The notes beneath the pieces are model-generated. The model was given only the letters and a program-made list of their open reading frames with translations, had not been told where the DNA came from and did not search any database. A stretch of 12,475 bases of DNA from BOG-1155 sp050012495 (lineage in GTDB: Bacteria; Desulfobacterota; Syntrophorhabdia; Syntrophorhabdales; WCHB1-27): contig JBEKHB010000090.1 in assembly GCA_050012495.1 (NCBI GenBank), positions 1-12,475 of the forward strand, given 5' to 3'. Both the position numbers and the translations under genes were made by a program. Shown piece by piece: positions 1 through 6,273 of the stretch (position 1 is the first letter of the stretch; the number at the start of each line of letters is the position of its first letter).

Positions 1-53
1 GCTACACGTTTCCAGAACTCGTCGGACACTTCCCATGAGCGGATCTTTGCCAT
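1..53 (-). CDS. IS5-family transposase, N-terminal fragment (runs off the window)
   Basis: Only the first 17 codons are inside the window; they read MAKIRSWEVSDEFWKRV. The RSWEVSDEFW pattern is the typical opening of IS5-type (DDE) transposases, which cut and rejoin insertion-sequence ends. The ATG lies at 53-51 and is preceded on the minus strand by a strong GAGGAGGTGGGG ribosome binding site at about 56-66. The catalytic DDE residues are outside the window, so I cannot tell whether the gene is intact. The family call rests on the N-terminal motif alone, which is short but characteristic. Confidence 0.6.
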   Translation of the reverse strand, partial: MAKIRSWEVSDEFWKRV

Positions 54-120
54 ACCCCACCTCCTCGTCAAAGTGTAGTATGGCTACGAATTTAAAGCAA
101 GTTAATTACGGATAAGTCCT
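1..120 (-). mobile_element. Right-hand end of an IS5-like insertion sequence
   Basis: The transposase start at 53 is followed outward by about 65 non-coding bases. On the minus strand these begin with AGGACTTATCCGTAA (120 down to about 106), which resembles the GGACTTA-type terminal inverted repeats of some IS elements. The opposite terminus is outside the window, so the inverted repeat and any target duplication cannot be confirmed. The exact boundary near 117-122 is inferred. Confidence 0.45.
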
Positions 121-193
121 AAGCCATCACGGAACAGTCATCAGCCAGATAGCCGGGCCGCCAGATACTATCCTAAAAACAAGGGGGTTTGGT

Positions 194-889
194 ATGAAAA
201 AGTATTTGGTGGCTTTTTCGGCAGTAGTGGCCCTACTCTTCATGGCCGGCAGCGGTTATGCCTTGACCTATGATCTGCTGACCGATTGGAGCAACACGGC
301 GAATCCGAATGGCCCATGGGCCTATTTGCAAGGCACCACCGTGTTGCCGTCTCAAACCGGGGGACAGTTTGGGACAAGTTACGCTTTTGCACCCGGTAAC
401 GTGGCTGGCAATTTCCTACCCGCCTTTTGGAACAACGGGGACAGTATCATTACGCACAGCGTGGATTCGGCCAATGGCAACCCTGCTCTAGGCGAATCGA
501 TCCTCACCTGGACAAGTCCGGCTGCGGGAACCGTCTCTATCAGCGGCGCACTATGGTACGCACATGGACCTACGGTCGCCCGGAGCAATGACTTTTTCCT
601 CTCCCTTGGAGGGACAGAGCTTACACAAGGCACAGTGAGCGGGACATCTGGGGAAAGCTATGCCACGGCCAAATCGGAGGCCATCACGTTCTCATTCTCG
701 GGACTTTCCGTCACTAACGGAGAGGTGCTCTCGCTCCTCGTCGAGCGCAGCCCAGGTCAGCAGTATGGATCAGAAACGGCAATAAACCTTACCGTCACAG
801 AATCACCTGTGCCCTTGCCCGGCGCTCTTTTGCTCTTCGGTCCAGGCCTCGTGGGTCTTGCGGCAATAAGGAGAAGATTCAAGAAGTAG
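194..889 (+). CDS. Secreted VPLPA-CTERM sorting domain protein
   Basis: This is a 231-aa exported protein of unknown specific role. An N-terminal signal peptide (about residues 1-23, with KK and a hydrophobic core ending GSGYA) is followed by a Ser/Thr/Gly/Asn-rich beta-type domain that starts TYDLLTDWSNTANPNGPW. The last 26 residues have the tripartite exosortase signal: VPLPG (206-210), a hydrophobic helix (ALLLFGPGLVGLAAI) and a basic RRRFKK end. Such tails (VPLPA-CTERM/PEP-CTERM) are known to be processed by exosortase/archaeosortase-type enzymes and are linked to surface or biofilm matrix proteins. The third position group is VPLPG rather than VPLPA. The start is supported by AAGGGGG about 8 bases upstream. 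It is monocistronic, followed by an intrinsic terminator. No exosortase gene is in the window. Confidence 0.9.
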   Translation: MKKYLVAFSAVVALLFMAGSGYALTYDLLTDWSNTANPNGPWAYLQGTTVLPSQTGGQFGTSYAFAPGNVAGNFLPAFWNNGDSIITHSVDSANGNPALGESILTWTSPAAGTVSISGALWYAHGPTVARSNDFFLSLGGTELTQGTVSGTSGESYATAKSEAITFSFSGLSVTNGEVLSLLVERSPGQQYGSETAINLTVTESPVPLPGALLLFGPGLVGLAAIRRRFKK

Positions 890-911
890 ACATCGTTTAC
901 CAAGCATCGCG

Positions 912-942
912 GGCAGGGTCAACACATGGCCCTGCCTTTTTT
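912..942 (+). terminator. Rho-independent terminator of the VPLPA-CTERM gene
   Basis: A perfect 7-bp stem, GGCAGGG (912-918) with CCCTGCC (930-936), encloses an 11-base loop and is followed directly by six T (937-942). It lies 22 bases after the stop codon. Confidence 0.85.
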
Positions 943-1152
943 CTCCTGCTTTCACGATTACCATCAGCACTATGGCGTTAAACGAAGAAACTCAAGAGCA
1001 ACAAGTACAGGAAGCACTGCTCGACGGCTCCCTTCATCTTATCGTGATTATTTTTGTGAAATCGCGAGGGATGCTTTTTCATTTTCTGCTTTTTGTCATC
1101 CCTGGTTGTCATGCTTCCTTGTCATCCCCGGTTGTCACCCTTCCTTGTCACT

Positions 1153-1181
1153 TTGACAGGAGAGCGGGAAACAGGCAAAAT
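1153..1181 (+). promoter_or_regulatory. Candidate sigma-70 promoter inside repeat copy 1
   Basis: A perfect -35 TTGACA (1153-1158) is followed after 17 bases by CAAAAT (1176-1181, four of six matches to TATAAT). Both hexamers are unchanged in repeat copy 2. Transcription would start near 1188 and run through the boxA at 1277. Confidence 0.45.
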
Positions 1182-1276
1182 CTTATAAAGACCGGCCAGT
1201 CATTTTGAGAGACCCTAAAGAGATGGCATAGCCCGGCCAGTTTTAGCCGGTTTCGGGAGCCCCCGTAAACCAGCTC

Positions 1277-1290
1277 GCTCTTTGACAATT
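1277..1290 (+). promoter_or_regulatory. boxA-like antitermination site, copy 1
   Basis: GCTCTTTGACAATT closely matches the rrn boxA core GCTCTTTAACA bound in RNA by NusB-NusE. boxA elements are known in rRNA leaders and in the leaders of some CRISPR arrays. A small GC hairpin follows (GGG-A-CAGC with GCTG-CCC, 1308-1325). No rRNA or CRISPR repeat follows in this window, so its target transcript is unclear. Confidence 0.5.
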
Positions 1291-1369
1291 GGGCCACGAT
1301 AACAGTTGGGACAGCGCGGCTGCCCCGGCCGACAGCATAGCGGGGGCGAGACGATTTTTGATGCATGGC

Positions 1370-1433
1370 GAAGAATCAAGGGGCTGCGGCGCCGGGTAGT
1401 GACTCAGTTTGCGCTTGACTTTTTTGATTCTTC
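1370..1433. repeat. 10-bp inverted repeat upstream of the HEPN operon
   Basis: GAAGAATCAA (1370-1379) is perfectly inverted as TTGATTCTTC (1424-1433), 44 bases apart. The right arm follows a TTGACT (1415-1420) that could be an additional weak -35. It may be a pair of regulator half-sites or a long-loop hairpin. Confidence 0.4.
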
Positions 1434-1481
1434 ACGGTTAGATAGTGTATAACATGAGGACAGGTACGAACCGCTGTTTTT

Positions 1482-1527
1482 TTGTCTTGACATATATTTA
1501 AGACAAGGTATTCTGTACACTAGAATA
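1482..1527 (+). promoter_or_regulatory. Promoter with operator-like palindromes for the HEPN operon
   Basis: TTGACA (1487-1492), a 16-base spacer and TATTCT (1509-1514) form a good sigma-70 promoter 40 bases before the first gene. Two inverted repeats overlap its elements: TTGTCTT (1482-1488) with AAGACAA (1500-1506) around the -35, and TATTCT (1509-1514) with AGAATA (1522-1527) at the -10 and start site. This placement fits repression by a dimeric regulator, possibly autoregulation by an operon product, which is an inference. Confidence 0.6.
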
Positions 1528-1552
1528 GTACTGCTCAATGAGCGGAGGCATA

Positions 1553-1810
1553 ATGAAAAAGGTTAAGATGAATGTCGGCGGTCAAAGCGTGGAGGTTGAA
1601 AAAATGTCATTCGATGCAATAAAAGAAGCATGGAGCCTTTATCGTCTTGAAGACGGGACAACGTTCAAGATGAAGCCCGTAGTTATGGATGTATTCAGAC
1701 TACCGACACTAGACCCGGTAACTGGGTACCCACAACTCATGATACAAACAGCAAACGTAGTTTCAGTTGAGCCTTCGGATACACCCTCATCAAAAGAGGA
1801 GGTTCAATAA
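1553..1810 (+). CDS. Small hypothetical protein, first gene of the HEPN operon
   Basis: This is an 85-aa protein with no signal peptide or membrane segment. Its core reads as alternating strands: LEDGTTFKMKPVVMDVFR, then a proline-rich turn, then LMIQTANVVSVE, with a charged tail (SSKEEVQ). I do not recognise a named family; a small beta-rich accessory or antitoxin-like protein would fit. The start at 1553 (MKKVKM) is preferred over an ATG at 1538 because GGAGG sits six bases before 1553 and nothing comparable precedes 1538. The ORF is followed after two bases by the next gene, whose ribosome site AGGAGG lies inside its last codons. The base composition is clearly more AT-rich than the flanking genes, which suggests transfer as a unit. 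Confidence 0.7.
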   Translation: MKKVKMNVGGQSVEVEKMSFDAIKEAWSLYRLEDGTTFKMKPVVMDVFRLPTLDPVTGYPQLMIQTANVVSVEPSDTPSSKEEVQ

Positions 1811-1812
1811 AT

Positions 1813-2256
1813 ATGCTTCGCCCCAGCGAATGGCTATCCAGTTCCAATAGAATACCGGTAGGACTTTTTCACTATGTGTTCCCGCTCGGTATTGATAAAG
1901 ACCGTTGGAGCATGTCGAGCGTGGGCGTACGAACAACTGACTCAATCTTGGTGAAACCAGTTAAACCGGAATGGGTAGGCTCTGAACAAGAAGTCAAACG
2001 GATTTTGGTGGAGCTTTTTAAAACGATTCCACAAGTTAAATCAATCTGTGCTCAATTTGACGCTGAAGAAATAATAATTTGGACTCTCCTCGAAAGTTAT
2101 AATCGTGAAGCTCGGGAAAAAGTCTATGAGAAAGAGCTAGAGCTTTGCGAAAAGCTTAACCTTTATGACTTTGATTTCCGGGTGACTTCAATTGGCCTTA
2201 TTTCTTCGGACGAACTTATTCAGTCTGGTTCACACGAAATATACAGGCGACAGTGA
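1813..2256 (+). CDS. Hypothetical protein, HEPN partner (possible degenerate nucleotidyltransferase-like)
   Basis: A 147-aa soluble protein. The C-terminal half has a strand-helix-strand layout: EIIIWTLLES (a strand), then REAREKVYEKELELCEKL (amphipathic helix), then DFDFRVTSI (strand). This recalls small proteins related to degenerate minimal nucleotidyltransferases that are found beside HEPN proteins, but I see no GSxxxGxxxxxSDxD motif, so catalytic activity is not supported. The gene overlaps the HEPN gene by four bases (GTGA), indicating translational coupling and probable complex formation. AGGAGG about ten bases upstream supports the ATG at 1813. Composition is AT-rich like its two operon partners. 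The functional call is an inference from context. Confidence 0.7.
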   Translation: MLRPSEWLSSSNRIPVGLFHYVFPLGIDKDRWSMSSVGVRTTDSILVKPVKPEWVGSEQEVKRILVELFKTIPQVKSICAQFDAEEIIIWTLLESYNREAREKVYEKELELCEKLNLYDFDFRVTSIGLISSDELIQSGSHEIYRRQ

Positions 2257-2657
2257 GCGCTACCCATAAATCGCACAGTGTTGGGGAATATCTTCAACAA
2301 GCGGCGCATAACCTAGCGTTTGCGACAGATATTCGAAAAAACAAGCCTGAGTATCTGGATTGGGCCGCAACGTGTCTGTTCTATACAGCCATCCATTATA
2401 TAAATGCATATTTTGCGGAATTAAAAATCACGATTCCACGTCGTCATACAAGCTCTGGTCCAACTTCTCTTGGCAGGACGAACATCGTACAGCAGGATGC
2501 CCGGTTGAAGCCAATCTATCCGCAATATAGGCATCTCAATGACGAAAGCCGGGACGCACAATATGAGCTGAAGGCTGTATCTGAAACCGATTACGACAAA
2601 TTTCTGTTTCCCAAGCTTCAAGAGATTAAAAACTTCATCATTCCGAAGGTAAAATAG
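2253..2657 (+). CDS. HEPN-like domain protein
   Basis: A 134-aa, all-helical protein. The layout is typical of HEPN proteins, which often act as RNases in toxin-antitoxin and abortive-infection systems: a first helix (VGEYLQQAAHNLAFATDI), a central helix rich in aromatic residues (WAATCLFYTAIHYINAYFAEL), and a conserved-looking HLNDESRDAQYEL segment followed by a last helix (KFLFPKLQEIKNFIIPK). A clean RxxxxxH catalytic motif is not obvious, though R and H residues cluster at YRHLNDESRDAQY. It starts with GTG at 2253, coupled to the preceding gene. The stop codon and last codons lie inside the first unit of a 70-bp tandem duplication, so its original C-terminus could have been altered. Toxin activity is inferred only. 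Confidence 0.75.
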   Translation: MSATHKSHSVGEYLQQAAHNLAFATDIRKNKPEYLDWAATCLFYTAIHYINAYFAELKITIPRRHTSSGPTSLGRTNIVQQDARLKPIYPQYRHLNDESRDAQYELKAVSETDYDKFLFPKLQEIKNFIIPKVK

Positions 2658-2788
2658 GCGGTAGGGACGTTGTTTCATTCGTTACCTTCCAACACACCGC
2701 CCGCGCCTACGCCTGCCCGTAAAATAGGCGGTAGGGACGTTGTTTCATTCGTTACCTTCCAACACACCGCCCGCGCCTACGCCTGCCC
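2649..2788. repeat. Perfect 70-bp tandem duplication at the 3' end of the HEPN gene
   Basis: Unit 1 (2649-2718) and unit 2 (2719-2788) are identical, both beginning GTAAAATAGGCGGTAGGGAC and ending CGCCTACGCCTGCCC. The units include the HEPN stop codon and a GC-rich half with inverted GGCGGT and ACCGCC. The absence of any mismatch points to a recent event or a segment under recombination. Confidence 0.95.
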
Positions 2789-3093
2789 GCATCACTATTA
2801 CCATTTCTATTGGAGCCGTGCAAGAAAAAAGACAAAGTTCAGGAGTGCAGCTTGCTACTGCTTGACAGCTCCCCGCCGCCTCTCGTCAATTTTTTGGGTC
2901 ATCAGCTTCCTGCATACTTTCTATGCCTACGGGATGACTCTCTCTTCCACCTACAAGTCGAGCACGTGGTCTTCTGACCTTGATCGTGGATTACCACGAG
3001 AAACATGGACGTTGGGGCGACAAGCAATGTCTTGAATGATCTACCCGCCGCAGACAATTCTGTCATGCCGCTCGTTGAAAGGTTTGCTCAACC
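2789..3093. other. Intergenic stretch, no gene recognised
   Basis: About 300 bases between the tandem duplication and the end of the HAD-like gene. A reading frame runs through it on the plus strand but continues from the repeat and has no plausible ribosome site or recognisable motif. I see no RNA gene, terminator or mobile element here. Confidence 0.5.
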
Positions 3094-3807
3094 CTATTTT
3101 AACTTTTTCCTGATTTCTTCCCAATCCTTGACTTCGATAGCGCCTTCTGTTTCCTGGAATGTAAAAGCGGTTGCCTTATAGTCTTTTGCCGACTCAACTA
3201 CCCCTGAACCCCCCACTATCGCCTTTATCCCCAATCCTTTCTCCAGGATCTCGTCCAGTACCGCCCCGTTGCTCCAAGCAAGAACAGGTGCATCAATGAA
3301 CCCGTTCTTCTTCAGCCAATCCTTGACGGCGCTCTCTCCCATTATGCCCGTCTGAAGAAAGACCACCGGGAACCGCCGGGACATCTCTTTCAGGGTATTC
3401 TGGCTCCCGTCTCTCGTTTTTCTTGAAAAGAGCCCGCCTTCCAGCAGCGCCCCTTCCACATCCACAAAGAGAATCTTACGCCCCTTCGGGAGCGTGAGGA
3501 GCAGCCCACTGCCCTCCTCCCCGCCCGATCGCGCCGACACGCGGTAGATGCCGGTCCTACGCGGAGTAAACTCCCTGAAAGCAAAGCCATCACCGCCGGA
3601 GAGCTTCTTGCCCAAAGACTTTCCATCGACGAAGAATTCTACCAACTCTCCTCCCCGGTTAAAAACCTTCCCCCTCGTCTCGACGGTCAGCCTCACCTCC
3701 TCACCTCCGCGTGCAACCAAGTCGTGCACGAACGTCTCACCACGACCTGCCCTGGCCCAGGTGCAAGAGAAAATAATAAGGCAGACGATGAGTGCTGGAT
3801 GCTTCAC
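3094..3807 (-). CDS. Exported protein with a beta domain and a degenerate HAD-like domain
   Basis: 237 aa. Residues 1-20 form a signal peptide (ALIVCLIIFSCTWARA) with likely cleavage near ARA-GRG, so the protein acts outside the cytoplasm. Residues 25-105 are strand-rich, with alternating polar and hydrophobic residues (EEVRLTVETRG, GIYRVSAR), consistent with an immunoglobulin-like binding domain. Residues 110-237 look HAD-like: a hydrophobic strand KILFVDVEGALL (motif I position 116-122), FLQTG (150-154, motif II position) and later VLAWSNGAVLDEIL and KAIVGG. Canonical HAD motif I is DxDxT/V; here it is D-V-E-G-A, so the second Asp is replaced by Glu and the phosphatase reaction may be impaired. 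It begins with GTG and has only a weak ribosome site (AAGG). It is a single gene. The fold call is from motif pattern and not certain. Confidence 0.7.
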   Translation of the reverse strand: MKHPALIVCLIIFSCTWARAGRGETFVHDLVARGGEEVRLTVETRGKVFNRGGELVEFFVDGKSLGKKLSGGDGFAFREFTPRRTGIYRVSARSGGEEGSGLLLTLPKGRKILFVDVEGALLEGGLFSRKTRDGSQNTLKEMSRRFPVVFLQTGIMGESAVKDWLKKNGFIDAPVLAWSNGAVLDEILEKGLGIKAIVGGSGVVESAKDYKATAFTFQETEGAIEVKDWEEIRKKLK

Positions 3808-4416
3808 TTGCCCAGACTACCTTGTGCGCTATGTGGAACGCTGACGCCGGTCACTAATTACCCCGCAGTCGCCTTGGCCTTCCCTGGAAAAAGGGGAACT
3901 CTCACTTCTTAGCCACGGGCATGATAAGCGGCTAGCTCCGGGCGTGTTCTTGCAAGCTTCGCTATTCCCTTTTCGAACGCGCCTTGTTGCCTGAAAAGAA
4001 AACCAATATTCAAGCCCAAAAAACTCGCGAGTTTCTGCATCCCGTCCTTAACTACCCGTTGCCGGCGACAGCTCCGCCAACGGCGATCTGGACCAGGCTG
4101 CGGCCTGATGCGGTGAACAGCCTGAACCCGTCGTTTGGGCGATTGGCTGGATCACGTGACAACGGGCCGGACTACGGCCAGCGAATGGCCCGAACCGCTG
4201 TCCTTCGGGCTTGCGGTACAGCCGGACATAATAGTTGACCTCGCGGAAGGCCGTAAGAAACACTTTCGGGATAACGGGATACTTGCCCGCTTCCTCTATT
4301 GCATGCACGTGAGCACCATAGGAACCAGAGAAGTAACACACCGGTGCACTATTCCGGAATCAATCGAGATTGAGTATCGAGCCGGAATCATGGCGCTGTT
4401 GGCTATACCCCTGCCC
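3808..4416. other. Gene-poor region with decayed or very small reading frames
   Basis: No intact gene of normal size is recognised. On the minus strand, a frame starting GTG at 4341 reads coding-like (GAHVHAIEEAGKYPVIPKVF, then VNYYVRLYRKPEGQRFGPF). A one-base shift would carry it into FRLFTASGRSLVQIAVGG, ending at a stop at 4052-4054, as if a gene had been frameshifted. A separate 43-codon frame (4040 to 3909, minus) opens MQKLASFLGLNIGFLFRQQG with an AAGGACGGG ribosome-site-like stretch. Neither has been matched to a family, so I do not call them as genes. Confidence 0.4.
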
Positions 4417-5169
4417 TCATTTCGGAAGCATTTTGTCCGTAAAGACCTTTACCAGATCGATGGGAAGGGGGAAGATGACGGTCGAGTTCTTCTCCGCCGA
4501 GATCTCCACCAAGGTCGTCAGGTAGCGCAGCTGGAGGGCCATGGGGTTTCGGGAGAGAATGTCGGAAGCCTCATGCAGCTTGGTCGCCGCCTGGAACTCA
4601 CCCTCAGCGCTGATGATCTTCGCCCGCCTCTCACGCTCGGCCTCGGCCTGGCGCGCGATGGCGCGCTGCATCTCCTGGGGCAGGTCCACGTTCTTTACCT
4701 CCACGTTCGACACCTTGATGCCCCACGGCTCGGTGTGCGTGTCGAGTATCTCCTGGAGGCGCTCGTTGATCTTCTCCCGGTGGGAGAGGAGATCGTCGAG
4801 CTCGGCCTGGCCGAGTACGCTCCGGAGCGTGGTCTGGGAAAGCTGGCTGGTGGCATAGAGGAAGGTCTCCACGTCGATGATGGCCTTCATGGGGTCTATA
4901 ACCCGGAAGTAGACGACGGCGTTCACCTTGATGGAGACGTTGTCCCTCGTGATCACGTCCTGGGGGGGCACCTCGAGAACCACGGTCCTAAGGCTCACCT
5001 TAACCATTCTGTCGATGACGGGTATGAGGATGATGAGGCCAGGCCCCTTGGGCCTATCCAGCACACGGCCGAGGCGAAAGATTACCCCCCGCTCATATTC
5101 CCTCAGTATCTTGATCGCCATGGCGAGGAAAATGATGACTACTACGAGAATAAAGAGATAGATTGGCAT
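4417..5169 (-). CDS. Slipin, stomatin/prohibitin-like SPFH membrane protein
   Basis: 250 aa. Slipins form oligomeric membrane-bound scaffolds and are classically encoded beside NfeD partners. Residues 3-20 are a membrane anchor (YLFILVVVIIFLAMAIKI). An SPFH/Band-7 domain follows (about 22-185), with family signatures YERGVIFRLGR, GPGLIILIPVID, VVLEVPPQDVITRDNVSIKV, NAVVYFRV and LRSVLGQAELDDLLSHREKIN. A charged coiled-coil segment (ARQAEAERERRAKIISAEGE) leads to a hydrophobic C-terminal part. The start is the ATG at 5169, preceded by GGAGGTG. A longer upstream frame exists but lies inside the NfeD gene. The ATG overlaps the NfeD stop by one base (TGATG), so the two are translationally coupled. 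Length and domain order are normal for the family. Confidence 0.93.
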   Translation of the reverse strand: MPIYLFILVVVIIFLAMAIKILREYERGVIFRLGRVLDRPKGPGLIILIPVIDRMVKVSLRTVVLEVPPQDVITRDNVSIKVNAVVYFRVIDPMKAIIDVETFLYATSQLSQTTLRSVLGQAELDDLLSHREKINERLQEILDTHTEPWGIKVSNVEVKNVDLPQEMQRAIARQAEAERERRAKIISAEGEFQAATKLHEASDILSRNPMALQLRYLTTLVEISAEKNSTVIFPLPIDLVKVFTDKMLPK

Positions 5170-5603
5170 CAGGCACCTCCTGCCTTCTCGACCTTCACGG
5201 TCATACCTTCCACGGCGGCGACCAACACCCGCTCGCCCGCCCGGATGGGCGTGTCGCTGTATGCATCCCACAACTCCCCATGGACAAATGCCTTGCCCGC
5301 ATGCGAGATATCGGTCCGTGCGACCCCGGTCTCTCCTATGAGCCCCTCCCGGCCTGTTTTTACCTTTGAGAACTGGGCTTTCACGGCATATGATAACACA
5401 CCGACGAAGAATATTATAGAAAACGCCACTACAGCTGCTATCGACTGCCAGGACAGGGAAAGCCAGCTTGAAGGCAAGTCAATCAGCATGATAGAGCCTA
5501 TCACAATCGACGTGCTGCCCGCAATGCTGAGCAGGCCGTAGCTCGCCACCTTCAACTCCGGGATAAAAAAGATGATGCCGAGAAAGATGTAGAAATTTGA
5601 CAA
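5169..5603 (-). CDS. Short NfeD-family membrane protein, slipin partner
   Basis: 144 aa. The first ~80 residues hold three hydrophobic segments (about 4-18, 24-42 and 52-76), containing the family-like KVASYGLLSIAGSTSIVIGS. The C-terminal ~60 residues (REGLIGETGVARTDI ... VHGELWDAYSD ... GERVLVAAVEGMTVKVEK) are the NfeD OB-fold domain, thought to contact the partner slipin. The full-length form of this family begins with a ClpP-like serine protease domain of about 200 residues; that part is absent here. No trace of it is seen upstream, so this is the short form or a truncated one. The start appears to be TTG at 5603, eight bases after AGGAGG. It is the first gene of a two-gene operon with slipin. 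Confidence 0.88.
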   Translation of the reverse strand: MSNFYIFLGIIFFIPELKVASYGLLSIAGSTSIVIGSIMLIDLPSSWLSLSWQSIAAVVAFSIIFFVGVLSYAVKAQFSKVKTGREGLIGETGVARTDISHAGKAFVHGELWDAYSDTPIRAGERVLVAAVEGMTVKVEKAGGA

Positions 5604-5634
5604 ACGACAAACCTCCTTTTGTGTTCAAAAGTTT

Positions 5635-5655
5635 GGTGGTATCGTAAATATCACC
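5635..5655. promoter_or_regulatory. Imperfect palindrome upstream of the NfeD-slipin operon
   Basis: The arms GGTGGTAT (5635-5642) and ATATCACC (5648-5655) are inverted with one mismatch around a five-base centre. It lies 32 bases before the NfeD start and 19 bases before its AGGAGG, where a repressor site or 5' leader structure could act. Confidence 0.3.
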
Positions 5656-6003
5656 CCCGAGGTCCCGTGCAGGTATACGGGATGAGGCTTCACGTGAGTT
5701 ACTGAACGGTCCAAGGGGATCGTGTGTTTCGGGGTGGTGACTGTACTGTCGTGAATCTAACGAATCGCCTTTTTTCGGACCTTATGATTGGAGGGAGAAC
5801 TATAGAAAAAAGTACGTGTTATCATCGCGTGCCTCACGGTCTGCCAGCCTTTCATAGGCCGGCCCACGAAAAAAAGGTCGTAGTCTACGTACAAGAAGAT
5901 GATGAAAAGGTAAGAAGCATAAAGGGGCTATTCTGGTCGATGACAAGGTGCTGATTACCAGTCGAAACATACAGCGTCTTAGAGCGTGTTGTCTCCGATG
6001 ATA
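5656..6003. other. Intergenic stretch without a recognisable gene
   Basis: About 350 bases between the NfeD operon and repeat copy 2. A plus-strand stretch near 5873-5995 (KKVVVYVQEDDEKVRSIKG, then in another frame AILVDDKVLITSRN) reads like a broken coding remnant that ends where the repeat begins. It is too short to identify. Confidence 0.4.
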
Positions 6004-6149
6004 ACAGGAAGCACTGCTCGACGGCTCCCTTCATCTTATCGTGATTATTTTTGTGAAATCGCGAGGGATGCTTTTTCATTTTCTGCTTTTTGTCATCCCT
6101 GGTTGTCATGCTTCCTTGTCATGCCTGGTTGTCACCCCTCCTTGTCGCT

Positions 6150-6178
6150 TTGACAGGAGAGCGGGAAACAGGCAAAAT
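6150..6178 (+). promoter_or_regulatory. Candidate sigma-70 promoter inside repeat copy 2
   Basis: TTGACA (6150-6155), a 17-base spacer and CAAAAT (6173-6178), identical in hexamers and spacing to copy 1. No gene follows on the plus strand, so the product would be a non-coding RNA within the window. Confidence 0.4.
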
Positions 6179-6273
6179 CTTATAAAGACCGGCCAGTCAT
6201 TTTGAGTGGCATGGAGAGATGACACCGCCAGGCCCGTTTCAGTCGGTTTCGGGCCATCCCGTAAACCGGCGTC

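Larger units (their letters stand above)
1007..1290 (+). repeat. Long dispersed direct repeat, copy 1 (promoter + boxA leader)
   Basis: This matches 6004-6287 at a constant offset of 4997. The first 203 bases (1007-1209) differ at only four positions. The next 45 or so are diverged, then GGTTTCGGG, CCCGTAAACC and the boxA block are shared again, still without net indels. It contains two 26-bp tandem units starting GTCATCCC (1095-1120 and 1121-1146) and a partial third. A TTGACA (1153-1158), 17-base spacer, CAAAAT (1176-1181) promoter is conserved in both copies. I see no convincing protein-coding potential: the reading frame crossing it is low-complexity and out of keeping with neighbouring genes. 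Confidence 0.85.

Noticed and set aside
972..1208. Possible small protein MALNEETQEQQVQEALLDG running into the repeat
   Set aside because: The first residues look plausible, but there is no ribosome site and the frame then enters the tandem 26-bp units with low-complexity sequence; in copy 2 the upstream codons are absent.
1277..1330. Start of an rRNA operon or a CRISPR array after boxA
   Set aside because: No 16S-like sequence and no regularly spaced repeats follow either boxA in the window.
4135..5541. A 468-codon plus-strand reading frame opposite slipin and NfeD
   Set aside because: It is antisense to two well-recognised family proteins, has no ribosome site and no family-like sequence; it is a shadow caused by codon bias.
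5873..5995. Response-regulator-like or other remnant (VVVYVQEDDEKV, then ILVDDKVLITSRN in another frame)
   Set aside because: Too short, needs a frameshift and shows no definite motif; mentioned only as a possible relic.
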